Notes under the pieces: generated by a model
The model's input: the letters and a program-made list of their open reading frames with translations, nothing else
What the model was told of the DNA's origin: nothing
Database searches by the model: none
In this document: positions 10,051-21,167 of the stretch, in pieces
Position numbering within the stretch: position 1 is the first letter of the stretch
How the letters are laid out: each line of letters starts with the position of its first letter
Assembly: GCA_947095585.1 (NCBI GenBank)
Contig: OX352762.1
Location: 95,950,249-96,014,248, forward strand
Origin: Nephrocerus scutellatus
Taxonomy: Eukaryota; Arthropoda; Insecta; Diptera; Pipunculidae
Direction: 5' to 3'
Length of the DNA: 64,000 nucleotides
Position numbers and translations under genes: made by a program

Positions 10051-10342
10051 TAGTGATGCAATTATTATTTAGATTTTGTTGTCAACAAAAGTATATGAAA
10101 TCGATTCTAACGATTTTACTGACTTATTTAAGATGGCGACAAATAAGCCAATAAGTCTGAAATAAGTCTTCGTTTCGAAAACAGAATAACTTGATATTTA
10201 ACAGTACTCGAAGTCGAAGTCCGACGCATTCGGTGTATTCCGATAAATACGTCAGCAAAATTTAATTTTGTGTTAGTGAAACTACTTTATCGGCGGTGAG
10301 GAGAAAATTTAACACGGTATCAAAAATAATTTTGAATTACGA

Positions 10343-10420
10343 TTTTGCGTTTTGATTTTGTGTTGCTATTTTGCGTTATGATTTTGTGTTGCGATTTTGC
10401 GTTGCGATTTTGTGATACAT
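10343..10420 (+). repeat. short G/T-rich tandem repeat
   Basis: Five or so imperfect units of ATTTTGCGTT/GATTTTGTGTTGC. A simple minisatellite with no coding meaning. Confidence 0.6.
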
Positions 10421-10439
10421 TTTTGAATTCTTATAAGTA

Positions 10440-10690
10440 GTTATTTTTTAAGCGATTTCTATGAAATTCGGAATGTAGGACAATGATGCGACTATAAGAC
10501 TTCTTCCTATGGAAGTTCTGGAATATTTTCAGTATGGCCTAGAATTTCTGGAACAAAGCAATTTCTCAAGCGATTCGCATGAAATTCGGAAGGTAGGACT
10601 AAGATGCGACTATAAGACTTGGTCATTAGGGTCTGGAATTTTGGGAGCTAAGCCACTTCTCGCCCGGTTTGAATGAAATTCGAAATTCGT
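10440..10690. repeat. F8 dispersed tandem unit, ~107 bp
   Basis: Two full units and a partial third share GCGATT..ATGAAATTCGGA, GTAGGAC and GATGCGACTATAAGACTT. Related units occur on the other strand at about 21360-21490 and on this strand at 27900-28120. The remaining 10690-11950 is AT-rich without a recognisable gene. Confidence 0.6.
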
Positions 10691-11989
10691 AGGACTATTT
10701 TTGCCTTGTTTGTACCGATCGTACAAAAAAAATTTTTAATTTATTTTTTTTGATTCTTTTTTGGGTCTTTTTGTGTCTTTTATGGATCTCTTGAAGGTTT
10801 TAATGCCCAACACCATGAAAGAAGTCCGATATGAAAAGCATTTTTATCTTAATCGATGGTACAAAATAATAAGTAATTTTTTGCAAATTTGAATTTTTCA
10901 AAATATTTATGTTTTTGCAGAATTTTTTGATTGAAAGTCCTTGTTCAATTTCGACTAACAGAGAGAAATCAGACTTTGACTTGAACTTTTGACACTTATT
11001 AAGTGTTGTTATTGTATCCCGACCAAAGGAAAGTTTAAAATATTCTGAGACAATTTAGTATAACATTGCACGGAGACAAAACGCATGTAGAGCATAGTAA
11101 AAATTAATAAATAAATTCAATGATGAAATAGTATTCAAAATAAATTCAACAATTTCTAATCCGTTTCTATAGGCAATTACATGTAGAGTCTAAAGTCCGA
11201 TGGCCATAAGTTTCGTGGTAAATAGAAGGCGATATGCTGTGCTAGGTTGCGCTCAATATGCATTTAGCCTTATTCTGCTGAAAAGCTTTATTTATTTCTT
11301 CTCAGTTTTAATATTACTTCCTTTTTTAGAAAATTCAACATAATTCATAATTCAACAGAAGTCATATAATTCAATGCGTCACCAGCATAAGGAATTACTC
11401 GTTACTTTTACTTCGTCACGTTTTTCAACCTGTGCCCGACATTTTACATTTCGATTTCTTGAATAGTTACAAAAAAATGCATTTAGCTTTTGGGGTGTTT
11501 CATTTTGTAATACATACACATAATATTAATACGTTTTTCGCTTAGTGGTAGAGGAAGTTCGATGAGGCATACGTTGCAGCCGCTTCGTTTCGATACTTAA
11601 AGCATCGGTTTTAGTTTTTAATAAAAGTTTTAAAAAGTGTTAAACAAAAGGATAATTAATTGCAAATAGTTTGCATCGTACTTTTTTTTATTTGAACGTA
11701 TGAAATTTAAGAAAGAAGAATTAAATGGTATGTAGTTTTGGCTCATTTTGTTAGTTACTCAGTGATATTAAAAAGAAACTTGGACGCCATTTTGTAAATT
11801 ACTTGAAAAGCAGATTTTTTAACCAAGCATAACTAAAATTTGGATTTATTTGTTTCTTCTTAAATTTTACCTAATCCTTTCTTTTTATAAAATTTAAAAG
11901 ATTTCTTGTTTTTACTCTTCCTTTGTTTCTTCATATTTGCATTACATAAATACAGTTAAGAATTTGCCCACCTCCTGAATTAGCAGCTC

Positions 11990-14350
11990 ATGAGTAATCG
12001 GGAGGCGGCTGAACTTGATCGTATTACTGTCAAAATTCATAATATGAAACGTAGCGCATCGCGCGATTCACCAACTAGAAATATCAAACAGCAAACACAG
12101 TCTCGTAGCAGCAGTAGAGCCCTAGGAAACAGTATGGGTCGTGGTTATGACAATGGTGGTGACTCTGATGAGCGTATGTCGCCAGATCGTATGCGTCGTA
12201 GAATTGCAAGGTCGCCAAGTCCAAGGGGACGCTACTTATCACCGCATCGAGATGAATACATGCGTGTACCTGTAGCAGATAGGCCAACTTATAAGGTCCT
12301 TTGTGTGAGTGCCCTCAATCCGAAGGCATCGGATGATTTTATAAAGGAGACTCTCTACAGAGAATACAAGAAGTTTGGAGATTTTAGTATACGTATAGCA
12401 CACGATTTGGACGAAAGGGTGGCATATGTTTGCTTTAGAACTCCTGAGGATGCTCGGGAAGCTAAGCATCACAAGCCACGTATTATTCTGTATGATAAAA
12501 TTGCTTTAGTTGAACCAGTGTACGAGTCGTCAGCGCGCAATGAGTATCGGCCACGACCAAGGTCCATCACACCACCACCAGAATATGACAGACACTACTA
12601 TCCCAGGTCGCCGGTGGGTCCTGCGGATCGCCGACGCCCTCTAGATCCATACGATCGTTATGGCCCACCTGGTGCAGGGATGCATCATCCTCGTGATTTT
12701 AGACCATCAATGCATCACGATTATATGGCACGGGGACCGCCAATGCACGTGCCACCACATATGCATCCTCCACCGCATCATTATATGCCAAGGCACTTAG
12801 TTCCGCGGCCTCATATTGTACCGTACGAAAAGCCCGAAAGTAAGAAAGATAAATTCCCTAACTATTTGCATCATGTTCAACCCGAAGATGATCCGTTGGC
12901 AACGCGTACATTATTCGCTGGTAACTTGGAAGTTAATATTTCCGATGAGGAGTTACGCCGTATATTTGGTAAATACGGCATTGTTGATGATATTGACATA
13001 AAGAGGCCACCGCCTGGCACTGGCAATGCATTTGCATTTGTTCGTTATCAGAACTTGGATATGGCCCATCGTGCTAAACTAGAGCTATCTGGACAATATA
13101 TTGGAAAATTTCAATGTAAAATTGGTTATGGAAAGGCTACGCCAGCTTCTCGAATTTGGGTTGGAGGCTTGGGAGCTTGGACATCGGTTACACAGCTTGA
13201 GAGAGAATTCGATCGCTTTGGAGCAATAAAGAAAATGGAATATCAAAAAGGCGACACTAGTGCTTATATTCTGTATGAATCTGTGGAAGCTGCTTCAGCT
13301 GCTGTAAAAGAAATGCGCGGCTTCCCATTGGGCGGTCCGGAACGTCGACTTCGTACTGACTTCTCAGAAATTGCTGGTGCCACTCCGGCCATTCCATTCA
13401 AACCGAAACCAGCCTACGATGAATTAGCTCCCGATTTTCGTCGTCCGGAATATGACTACCATGATCCGCGCTATGAGGAAATTCCTCCATACCATCACCC
13501 TCCTCATCATCATCACCCTGGATATCCGCCTCGTGGTGGTTACCGTGGGCGTGGTTTATATAGGGGTCGCGGGACATACCATCGTGGTGGCTATCATAAT
13601 GATGTTCATCGTCCAGCTCAAGCCGCAGTTGCTGTTGCTGCTTCGGGAGCAGCTTTAGGATCCACAGATGACGAATGGCGACGTCCACCGAGTCACGCCG
13701 ATCCCTACGATCGAGCACGTTCCGGATCCCGCGAACCAGGTGTCGATCGTTCACGTTCACGATCACCACGTCGCCGCAGTCCAGATTCTGATTCCGACTC
13801 ATCGACGCGTCGCAACGGCGCCCTGAGTTCAGCACGCACATTGTCTGAAATTGTACGCAAATGCAGTACCATCTGGCAGGGTTCTCTTATTCTGAAAAGC
13901 TCTCTTTTCCCCGCTAAATTTCATCTGACCGATGGTGATGCAGAAATTGTTCAATCACTGATGCGTGACGAAGAGGGCAAACACAATTTGCGTATAACTC
14001 AGCGATTGCGATTAGATCCACCAAAGCTGGATGATGTACAAAAACGAATAACATCATCATCATCTCATGCGATTTTCCTTGGAATGGCATCGTCAACGCC
14101 AGCAGTGACAGACGAAGGTGGTGTCCAAACAAGGCCACTCCGCAATCTTGTCTCATATTTAAAGCAAAAGGAAGCTGCCGGTGTTATTTCACTTTTGAAC
14201 AAAGAGACGGAAGCCACCGGTGTCTTGTATGCATTCCCTCCATGTGATTTTTCAACAGAACTTTTAAAACGTACATGCCAGAATGTATCAGATGAAGGGC
14301 TGAAGGAGGATCATCTGGTGATAGTTGTTGTTCGCGGTGGAAGTGCATAA
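11990..14350 (+). CDS. nito: Spenito (RBM15-type) RNA-binding protein
   Basis: An uninterrupted 786-residue frame. Order: N-terminal RS/S-rich stretch; RRM1 at about 100-178 (YKVLCVSAL..VAYVCFRT); an RGH/PH-rich linker with histidine runs; RRM2 at 304-381 (TRTLFAGNLE..NAFAFVRYQN); RRM3 at 387-460 (SRIWVGGLGAW); an RS-rich linker; and a C-terminal SPOC domain from about 625 to the end. This is the small SPEN/RBM15 architecture. In flies Nito is a subunit of the m6A methyltransferase accessory complex, acts with Sxl in alternative splicing, and affects Wnt signalling in the nucleus. The start has a good upstream acceptor (TACAG|TTAAG at 11955), implying a spliced 5' UTR. A possible polyadenylation signal, AATAAA, is at 14610-14615. 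It looks intact, and the length is close to the fly protein. Confidence 0.95.
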   Translation: MSNREAAELDRITVKIHNMKRSASRDSPTRNIKQQTQSRSSSRALGNSMGRGYDNGGDSDERMSPDRMRRRIARSPSPRGRYLSPHRDEYMRVPVADRPTYKVLCVSALNPKASDDFIKETLYREYKKFGDFSIRIAHDLDERVAYVCFRTPEDAREAKHHKPRIILYDKIALVEPVYESSARNEYRPRPRSITPPPEYDRHYYPRSPVGPADRRRPLDPYDRYGPPGAGMHHPRDFRPSMHHDYMARGPPMHVPPHMHPPPHHYMPRHLVPRPHIVPYEKPESKKDKFPNYLHHVQPEDDPLATRTLFAGNLEVNISDEELRRIFGKYGIVDDIDIKRPPPGTGNAFAFVRYQNLDMAHRAKLELSGQYIGKFQCKIGYGKATPASRIWVGGLGAWTSVTQLEREFDRFGAIKKMEYQKGDTSAYILYESVEAASAAVKEMRGFPLGGPERRLRTDFSEIAGATPAIPFKPKPAYDELAPDFRRPEYDYHDPRYEEIPPYHHPPHHHHPGYPPRGGYRGRGLYRGRGTYHRGGYHNDVHRPAQAAVAVAASGAALGSTDDEWRRPPSHADPYDRARSGSREPGVDRSRSRSPRRRSPDSDSDSSTRRNGALSSARTLSEIVRKCSTIWQGSLILKSSLFPAKFHLTDGDAEIVQSLMRDEEGKHNLRITQRLRLDPPKLDDVQKRITSSSSHAIFLGMASSTPAVTDEGGVQTRPLRNLVSYLKQKEAAGVISLLNKETEATGVLYAFPPCDFSTELLKRTCQNVSDEGLKEDHLVIVVVRGGSA

Positions 14351-16617
14351 AAGGAAAACTGAGAAGGCCGAAAATAACATTTCTCTAAGGTTAGTCCTTT
14401 GCTTTTGTCATAATAATTTACGAATTATCGAATGACTTGTATCATCTTGTTTTTCACGAACACTAATAATAACTGTTTTTTATTTTGTACACTTAGATAA
14501 TTGAGATTCGTAACCGGCTCATTTGCAAAAGTTAAAAAGAGAATTCAACTACTACTAGTGTGGTGAAGAAGGTATATAAAAAATACATTTTATGGTATAA
14601 AGACCGTAAAATAAATTTTATTCTATTTTATAAAAGTAGTTATAATACAATTAGAATTTAAGACTAAGAAAATAATTACATAAATGTACTTGAAAATTAA
14701 ACAAAAAAAAGTGAAACGTTTTGTGAAACAAAAAAACAAATCATAAACTTCATAACACACAACAGTGAACAAATTCGCATCACTAAGTAAATTTGTTTTG
14801 TATTTAAAAATATATAACGTTCGGTCTTGGTTTCTATTTGCAAAAAAGAAAAGAAAATTATCTAACTGATTGTGCAGCTTAAAAAGAAAAGTTATTCTAA
14901 ACAATGTCATTTTTAAATTCTTAGTGGGACCGATAGCCGCAATAATTGATTTGTTCTTTTTTGTGTTAATTTCTTTTTCAGTTTCAGGAATGAGACGAAT
15001 TTAAGTGTTAAAAATAATGTAACGTTGTTTACTATTTGATGGTGATGCAAATTTTGCATAGTGAAAGGTTTTGATTTATTAATTTCCATAAAAAATTCTT
15101 GACTGAAATTAATAAACGAAAATTAATTTGAAAGAAAACAGTTTGTGAATGGTGGTAGATGTGTGATGTGCTTTCCTTTTTGTTTTGACCAACATTTATG
15201 GTACATCTCTCGAAAAAAAAGTGTAAGTGCAGTGGAGTGGTGGAGAGGATGTTTTGAGTTTTCAACTCAAGATCCAGTCAGTCTGTTTATCACAGATTGT
15301 ACCTAATATAAAAAAAGTATTGCAACTTGAGTTCGTCTGACCGATCGCCGCCTAACGTTATGTGAGAAATAAAGATTCAAATCAGTTTAGTTCCAGGCTC
15401 AAATTGATCTGGTCTATAAAGCTTCTTGTGATTTTTGTGTTGCTTGGCCCTATGGCGGTGTTTTTTTGTTTGTAAAGTTCAATGACTTAGTCGTTCGTCG
15501 CCACAGTATTGTGCTACTCATAAATCCGACCAAAAACAATATTCACGCACACATGAGTGTGCCTAGTGCAGTTTTGTTTGTTATTTCTTGTACGATTCAC
15601 AAATGGCAGCACATTCTAAGAGAGCCTCGTGTAACATTTGTTTGAAAATTGTTTGAAAATGAAGGGTTTTGCAAATGTTACATTGTTTTCTTAAAAGTTG
15701 CACGCGCCAACCCACCATAGCAATGTTACAAACCAACAGAGCACATCATATCGCAATAAATTTATAAAGAATTAACATTAAACAAATGTCTTAAACTTTC
15801 TTCTACAAGCTTCTGTTATAGGAGCATATAACTTGCTTAATCCTACTTAGAGAAAAAAATTAAAAGTTAATATCTCTGTATTTATATCTATACCAGGATG
15901 TGTAATAATTAGTTGTGCAACAAAAAACATGAGTGTTGATCAATCGAATCATAAATTTTTATAGTAATTATTATAAAAGTCAACCTAAACATGATTGCTT
16001 AATGTATTGATTAAAATTATATACGCAATTTCTTATCTGGAGATATTTTAAAAAAAGTTTAACCGAAAAAATAAAATTATTGAGTAGAATGCAAAAACAA
16101 GTGCGTTATGTTTTATATTAAAGTTTTGGTTTTTTGAATTGATGATTTTTGTTCTATACTCGTATTAAATAAAATCTATAATTGTGGTGATGGTCGACGA
16201 TGATGATCACAGTGATGTGTTGTGAGTGAAATAACGATGGGAGTATAATTAATCTGCGAATCAAAATTAACATTTAGTGCTGAATTTTAAGCTGGTGGTT
16301 TTGTGTGAGCCGCCCCCATACATCAAAGATTATACTTAGCTTCTTGTGTACATCAGAGTAAGTTATTACATTGAACCGATAGTAAGAATGTTTACATTGC
16401 ATTAACAATCGCTCATATAGACAAAGGATGACAACGAGTTAAAATCCTGGTCAAGGGAAAATGGTATAGAGTCAAAAATACCGACAAATTTATAAACTTC
16501 ATCAATAACATCTGTACAATCGTGTGATTTTCATATAAACATAATTATAGCCACGCACACTTTCATTACAATGTTTCCTATTTTTTGTGAAGCAATAGTG
16601 GCTAAAAAAAATTTCAG
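14351..16617 (+). other. long non-coding stretch downstream of spenito
   Basis: AT-rich sequence without a credible coding frame. The first ~270 bp to the AATAAA at 14610 fit a 3' UTR. A donor-like TCTAAG|GTTAGT near 14388 and an acceptor-like TTTTTCAG near 14981 could mark a spliced 3' UTR, but this is speculation. No repeat family used elsewhere in the window is obvious here. Confidence 0.4.
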
Positions 16618-16695
16618 ATTCTCAAACGCGTTTGCGCAGTTGTGAGAAAACGTAAAGCCAAAGTCAAGCGTTCCTCCGGTAAAGTAAAAGCATAA
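16618..16695 (+). other. possible short terminal coding exon
   Basis: After an acceptor-like AAAAATTTCAG at 16617, an open frame of 25 codons ends in TAA at 16693-16695. It is strikingly basic (VVRKRKAKVKRSSGKVKA). No matching upstream exon or protein family was recognised, so this is a weak candidate only. Confidence 0.2.
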
Positions 16696-16699
16696 ATAA

Positions 16700-17530
16700 T
16701 TTTGTTCAATTAGGCTGTTTCGAACAGTTCAGAGCAGAAAAATATCAGGTTTTCGTGTTCAAAGAGAAAAAGTTCTGTCTGAGATTGTTCTACCTTTTGT
16801 TCAATGGCGTTATTCTGAGCAGTTTTTCTACACCTACTCTTGAGGAAGAACAGATTTGTGAGAAATGTCAGAAAAAGGTATAACTTTACGATCGGCGTCG
16901 CTGGAACTTGTATCACTTGAAAAACTATTTTTACTTTCCGAATTACAATCAATCGCTTCTAATACCATTTTTCAAGAAAATGGAGCTCCATTATTTTTTA
17001 ATTTATATTTCACTTCTGTTAAAACTAAAATAAACTTTTCATTAATTAAAAATTAAGTTTTGTCATATTTGACACATGGCAGTAATTTTCTGTTCTAGCT
17101 TGATCTGACAGTTTTCACAAATTTGTACTGTTCTGCTCTGCTTTTTTTCTGATATTGATAATACCTAAATATCTTACGCATACAGAGTGATGCTATGTTC
17201 ACAAATTCTTTTTCTGTTTCTGACATCTGACACAATTCTTTACAACTTACAAAAATAAACGAAGAAAAAATCGTCATCATTGCCTTGGTATGGCACTGTT
17301 CTTTCATTTTAGCCAAAACCTTCTCTATAGAAAGCCCAACTCTACGCATACTAATGCTGTAAACAAATCCAAAACGCATGTTGGGCTTTCTATAGAGAAG
17401 GTTTTGATTTTAGCCCGCATCGTTTGTTTCGGTTTTTTAAATTCTCTATATTACCTTCGCGTCGGCATGGTTCTGTCTGTCGCTCGTTCTTTCGTTCAGT
17501 GGTGGAATCATGCTTTCATGTAAATTCTCT
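16700..17530. other. AT-rich region with a perfect 26-bp hairpin
   Basis: No gene recognised. The arms 17315-17340 and 17380-17405 are exactly complementary (starting AAAACCTTCTCTATAG, ending CTATAGAGAAGGTTTT) and enclose a 39-nt loop. A small foldback MITE end or an inverted-duplication scar is possible, as is a transcribed hairpin. Confidence 0.5.
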
Positions 17531-17539
17531 AAAAGGAGA

Positions 17540-18760
17540 TACATATTTGTGCAAAGTTTGAACCGTGTTAATTTGGAAAAAATCAATATAAGAGCCCCTT
17601 TACTTCAAAATGTTTACTAAAACTGTTGTCACTGGAGATACACATGCGTAAAAAATTGTTTGGGAGCCCCCGACCTTGGGGCCCGATCCCTTCCAAATTT
17701 CAATAGGAAGTGTTGAACATTTGAAGAAAATCTGGCTAATTTAAAAAAAAATTATATGGGCCTTCAGGGCCCGGTCACTCCAAAAATTGTACAAAAAGTT
17801 TTGTCCACATGTGTTTAAAATATAGAGAAAATCGGTCTAATTTTTAAAAAAAAATTTATTTATCGCCTTCACTCTAAAATTTTTACAAATAGTTTTGTCC
17901 ATCGGAGGTACACATGTGTTTAAAATATAGAGAAAATCGGTCTAATTTTTAAAAAAAAATTTATTTATCGCCTTCACTCTAAAAATTTTACAAAAAGTTT
18001 TGTCCATCGGAGGTACACATGTGTTTAAAATGTGAAGAAAATCAGGCTAATTTTTAAAAAAATTATGTTGGAACCACTCACCAAAAAATTTTACAAAAAG
18101 TTTTGTCCCTCGGAGATACACATGTGTTAAAAATTTGAAAATATCGGGCTAATTTTTAAAAAATTTATACCCTAGGGCTTCAGGGCCTGTTCACTCCAAA
18201 AATGTTACAAAAAGCTTTTTTCATCGGATATACGAAGGTTTATAAAATTTGAAGAAAATCTGGTTAATTTAAAAAAAAATGTATGGGGCCTTACGGGCCC
18301 GCGGTCTCAAATTTTTTTAAAAAAGTGTTATCCATCGGAAATACACATGTATATAAAATTCTGAACCAAATTTTTTTTGAATTTTAAGGAAATCCGGTTC
18401 ATTTTTAAAAAAATTGTATGTGGCCTGACTACCCTGGGGCCCGGGGTTCCCAAAAATTTTACAAAAAGTGTTGTATCAATATCTGGTTCATTTTTAAAAA
18501 AAAATTATGGGGCTTTACGACATCGGGGTCGCCAAAATTTTTACAAAAAGTGTTGTCCATCGGTATATAAAATATAAAGAAAATCGGGTTAATTTTGTAA
18601 AATATTTGTATGGGTTCACCCCGACCCTGAGGCCAGAGGGTCCCCAAAACAAGAACCATCATATTTTAGAAGGGGTCGGACACTATGGTCCGGTGCTCGG
18701 GCCCTGAGGCTCATATAATTTTTTTTAAAAATTAGCCAGATTTCTTCAAATTTAAGGTTC
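17540..18760 (-). repeat. F7 Helitron-like tandem array, ~10 units
   Basis: About ten degenerate units of roughly 100-120 bp share ACACATGTGT, GAAGAAAATC, a run of A residues, GGGCC(T/C)..GGCCCG and ACAAAAAGTTTTGTCCATCGG. The two units near 17880-18010 are almost identical. The same unit recurs at six other places, several of which end in a conserved GCGAAGTTAATATAGA block. The short open frames here are by-products of the repeat. Confidence 0.7.
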
Positions 18761-19523
18761 CATAAGCATGATACCACCGACGATCGAAAGAACCGCATCA
18801 AACGCTAAACTATACACAAACAACAAACAAACCCACACAAGCTACTTTACATCATCTTGTATGTGTGTTTGTGTAGTTATGTTTTCCCAATTAATAAAAA
18901 TCCTTTAAAATCGAAAAAAGCGCCCCCTTTATCGTTTAATTAATTACTGTACGTAAAATTAATACATAACAAACTAGAGGAACTATGCAATATTAAAAAA
19001 AAGAAAAATTTAAAATAAATAATAAAAATTGAAAGAAAAGGAAAGGAACAGAATAATTATTAAATTTTCTGGTTTCCAAAATGCACATTATCCAATTTAC
19101 ACACACGTATAATACAAATAGCTATACGCAACTACACTTATTCTTGCTTACTTAGTTTGCTTTTACTTCGACGTTTAAAAATGCAATTCCTTATGATAAA
19201 CAAGTACACTTGTTCTTACTCATATCTAGTAAATTTTACTTCAACTTCTCAAATTTAAGTTTCATATAGCATTTATACTCTAGCACATTTGTTGTTCTTT
19301 ATGTCTAGTATACGAGTATTTTACTTTGACGTTTAAAAATGTAGTTTCATATCACATCGCCCTCGCCCTCTTCATATCTAGTATACTTTACTTCGACTTC
19401 TAAAATTTTGGTTCCTTATAATATCTACACTTATTGCTTATTGACAATGTAATGACAAACAGCAAAGAGCTTTACCAAATTATCAAGCTAGCACAGCATG
19501 CATTAGCAGAGCACAGCTTGTTT
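18761..19523. repeat. non-coding DNA with ~85-bp degenerate tandem repeat (19150-19440)
   Basis: Four imperfect units between 19150 and 19440 share TATCTAGTA..TTTTACTTCGAC, then TTCTCAAATTT or GTTTAAAAATG, then TTCATAT/CCTTAT. The section before 19150 is AT-rich and shows nothing recognisable. Confidence 0.5.
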
Positions 19524-20150
19524 CAGACGATGAACTTGTTCGCCGCAACATGTTCTGGCTTTCCCTCACATGGCGATCATGTCGGTAGGTAAACAACACC
19601 ATGGCAACCAGCAGTAGAATATTAAAATATTTCTGTCGGTTGATAAACATCGCCCAAAATAATGACGGATATAACTAAATGTCGATGCGGGTATATGGTT
19701 TTCCTTACTTTCCGCAACACGCATCCAGGACCCAACCTCGTTCTATGTTTATCAAAAAACTTCAGCCTTTTTATATATGTCTTTATATTTTTCACTTTTA
19801 ACTTTCCAAATTTCTGGTCGAGCTTCCAAATGTTGGAAAAACTGCCCAGAAATCGGTATTTACACTCGATGCCGTGATGCCGATGATAAAAAATTTCCAA
19901 TATATATCACTACACAATAAAATATTTTTGTCCGCAATCTTCACAAACTGAGCACCATGATTTTTTTTTAGAATGACAAATTGTATGGCGGTTTGACAAC
20001 ATGTGCTCAGACGATGAACATGTTCGCGACAACACGAGAAAAATCAAAATATTTTGAAATCCAGCGATCATGTTCGCGAAACTCGCGAACAGCCCTCAAA
20101 CATAAGCACCCACGAGCACAACATGTTGCGGCGAACAAGTTCATCGTCTG
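19524..20150. mobile_element. 627-bp element with perfect 31-bp TIRs
   Basis: The left terminus 19524-19554 starts CAGACGATGAACTTGTTCGC. The right terminus 20120-20150 is its exact reverse complement, ending TTCATCGTCTG. A second, diverged TIR-like copy (CAGACGATGAACATGTTCGC) lies inside at 20004, suggesting a related element nested within. CAG ends hint at the hAT group, but no 8-bp target duplication is evident. There is no transposase, so it is non-autonomous. Confidence 0.8.
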
Positions 20151-20489
20151 ATAAGCTTATGGCTCGTATATGTGTTGTACGTTGTGGCATGGCACGATGT
20201 ATTGCACAGACATATATAGCCGTAGTATGGCGTGATGTTTCGCACAGCGTATATAGCCGTAGTATGACTTGATGTGCCGCTATATTGGTCGCTCGGTGGA
20301 AATTTCCATCGCTCTGTTTTTGCGCCCTGCAATTTATTATTGTTTTCTTCTTTGCTCCTTTTGCGCGTGCACCGTGGGATAAATACAGGCTCCAGCACGT
20401 TGGAACAACTACTCTAAATCTCTAACAAGAGATGTGAAATTTTTTCGATTAAAAAATAAACGATAAAATTAACATTTACGTATCGTTTT
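20151..20489. repeat. spacer with three ~38-bp tandem units
   Basis: Between 20165 and 20285 three units share TATATAGCCGTAGTATG and GATGT..GCACAG. Otherwise no feature is recognised. Confidence 0.5.
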
Positions 20490-21150
20490 TTTTTCTTTGA
20501 AATCTGGCGCAAATTGTTTTTTGGCGTAACTACAAACTACAACAACACGCCTTTCGTGTTCGATTCGCCGAGAAAAAATCTGGGGCCTTACTACCGACTT
20601 CGCCGGCGTTCGTTGCTGGTTCGCTTTTGCGATTTTCCTACTACAAAAAGCGATAATCGTAAAAAAAAACGCTAATAGGCGTAAATTTACAATAATTTTG
20701 TACTATAAAAAACTAACTCGTTCATTTTCGATGTCAAGCGATATTATAAACGCTTTGTATTTTTTGGCGTTGTTGTTCGCCTGACATAATTTGTGGCCTT
20801 AAAATGTAAGTACATAATTTTAATATACATTTATATAAAACAATTTGTTTATATATTTATACAAGAATAGATTTTTGTTAGAAAATAACGTGTATTTTTA
20901 ATTATACACCAAATCATTTTAAAATAGTAAAACTAACTTATATAGGTTATGTTATTAATTTGTTAATGAAATTTTGGGTTCAATAATAAATTGTGTAAAA
21001 TAATTCTTAATTATTATATTATTAATAATGACAATTTTTTTTCTACTATTAACATTAAACTTCAATATTTGACAGTGATAAGTCAGTGCACAAAAACAAC
21101 GAACGCCGGTGGAGTCGGTGGTAAAGCCCCTGAGCTCGAGCGCTGATTTC
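20490..21150 (+). mobile_element. F3 MITE with a nested 549-bp TIR element
   Basis: The outer F3 parts are AAATCTGGCGCAAATTG..CGTGTTCGATTCGCCGAG..AAAATCT before, and TGAGCTCGAGCGCTGATTTC after, the insertion. The uninterrupted copy at 51603-51725 reads AAAATCTGATCTCGAGTGCAGATTTC across the join, an approximate empty site. Confidence 0.7.
20582..21130. mobile_element. 549-bp TIR element nested in F3
   Basis: Left end GGGGCCTTACTACCGACTTC..CGTTCGTTG and right end CAACGAACG..GTCGGTGGTAAAGCCCC form ~34-bp inverted repeats with a few mismatches. The interior is AT-rich and non-coding. Superfamily unknown; target duplication not resolved. Confidence 0.7.
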
Positions 21151-21167
21151 TAATGTCTTTTTTTTTT

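Larger units (their letters stand above)
9343..10187. mobile_element. F4 MITE carrying two F2 insertions
   Basis: Outer ends are CCGTTTTCGAAACGATGACTTA at 9352 and AAGTCTTCGTTTCGAAAACAG at 10167-10187, with the F4 internal landmarks AATAAGTCTCCTCGCGACG and AAGATGGCGACAAATAAG. Between them lie two complete F2 copies (9478-9762 and 9778-10050) in the same orientation, separated by 15 bp. Without them the element would be about 290 bp. Confidence 0.75.

Noticed and set aside
13398..13841. 147-codon minus-strand frame inside spenito
   Set aside because: It is the shadow of the biased RS/His-rich coding sequence on the other strand.
17540..18760. CRISPR-like array
   Set aside because: Units are degenerate throughout without unique spacers, and the DNA is eukaryotic. 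It is a minisatellite-type element.
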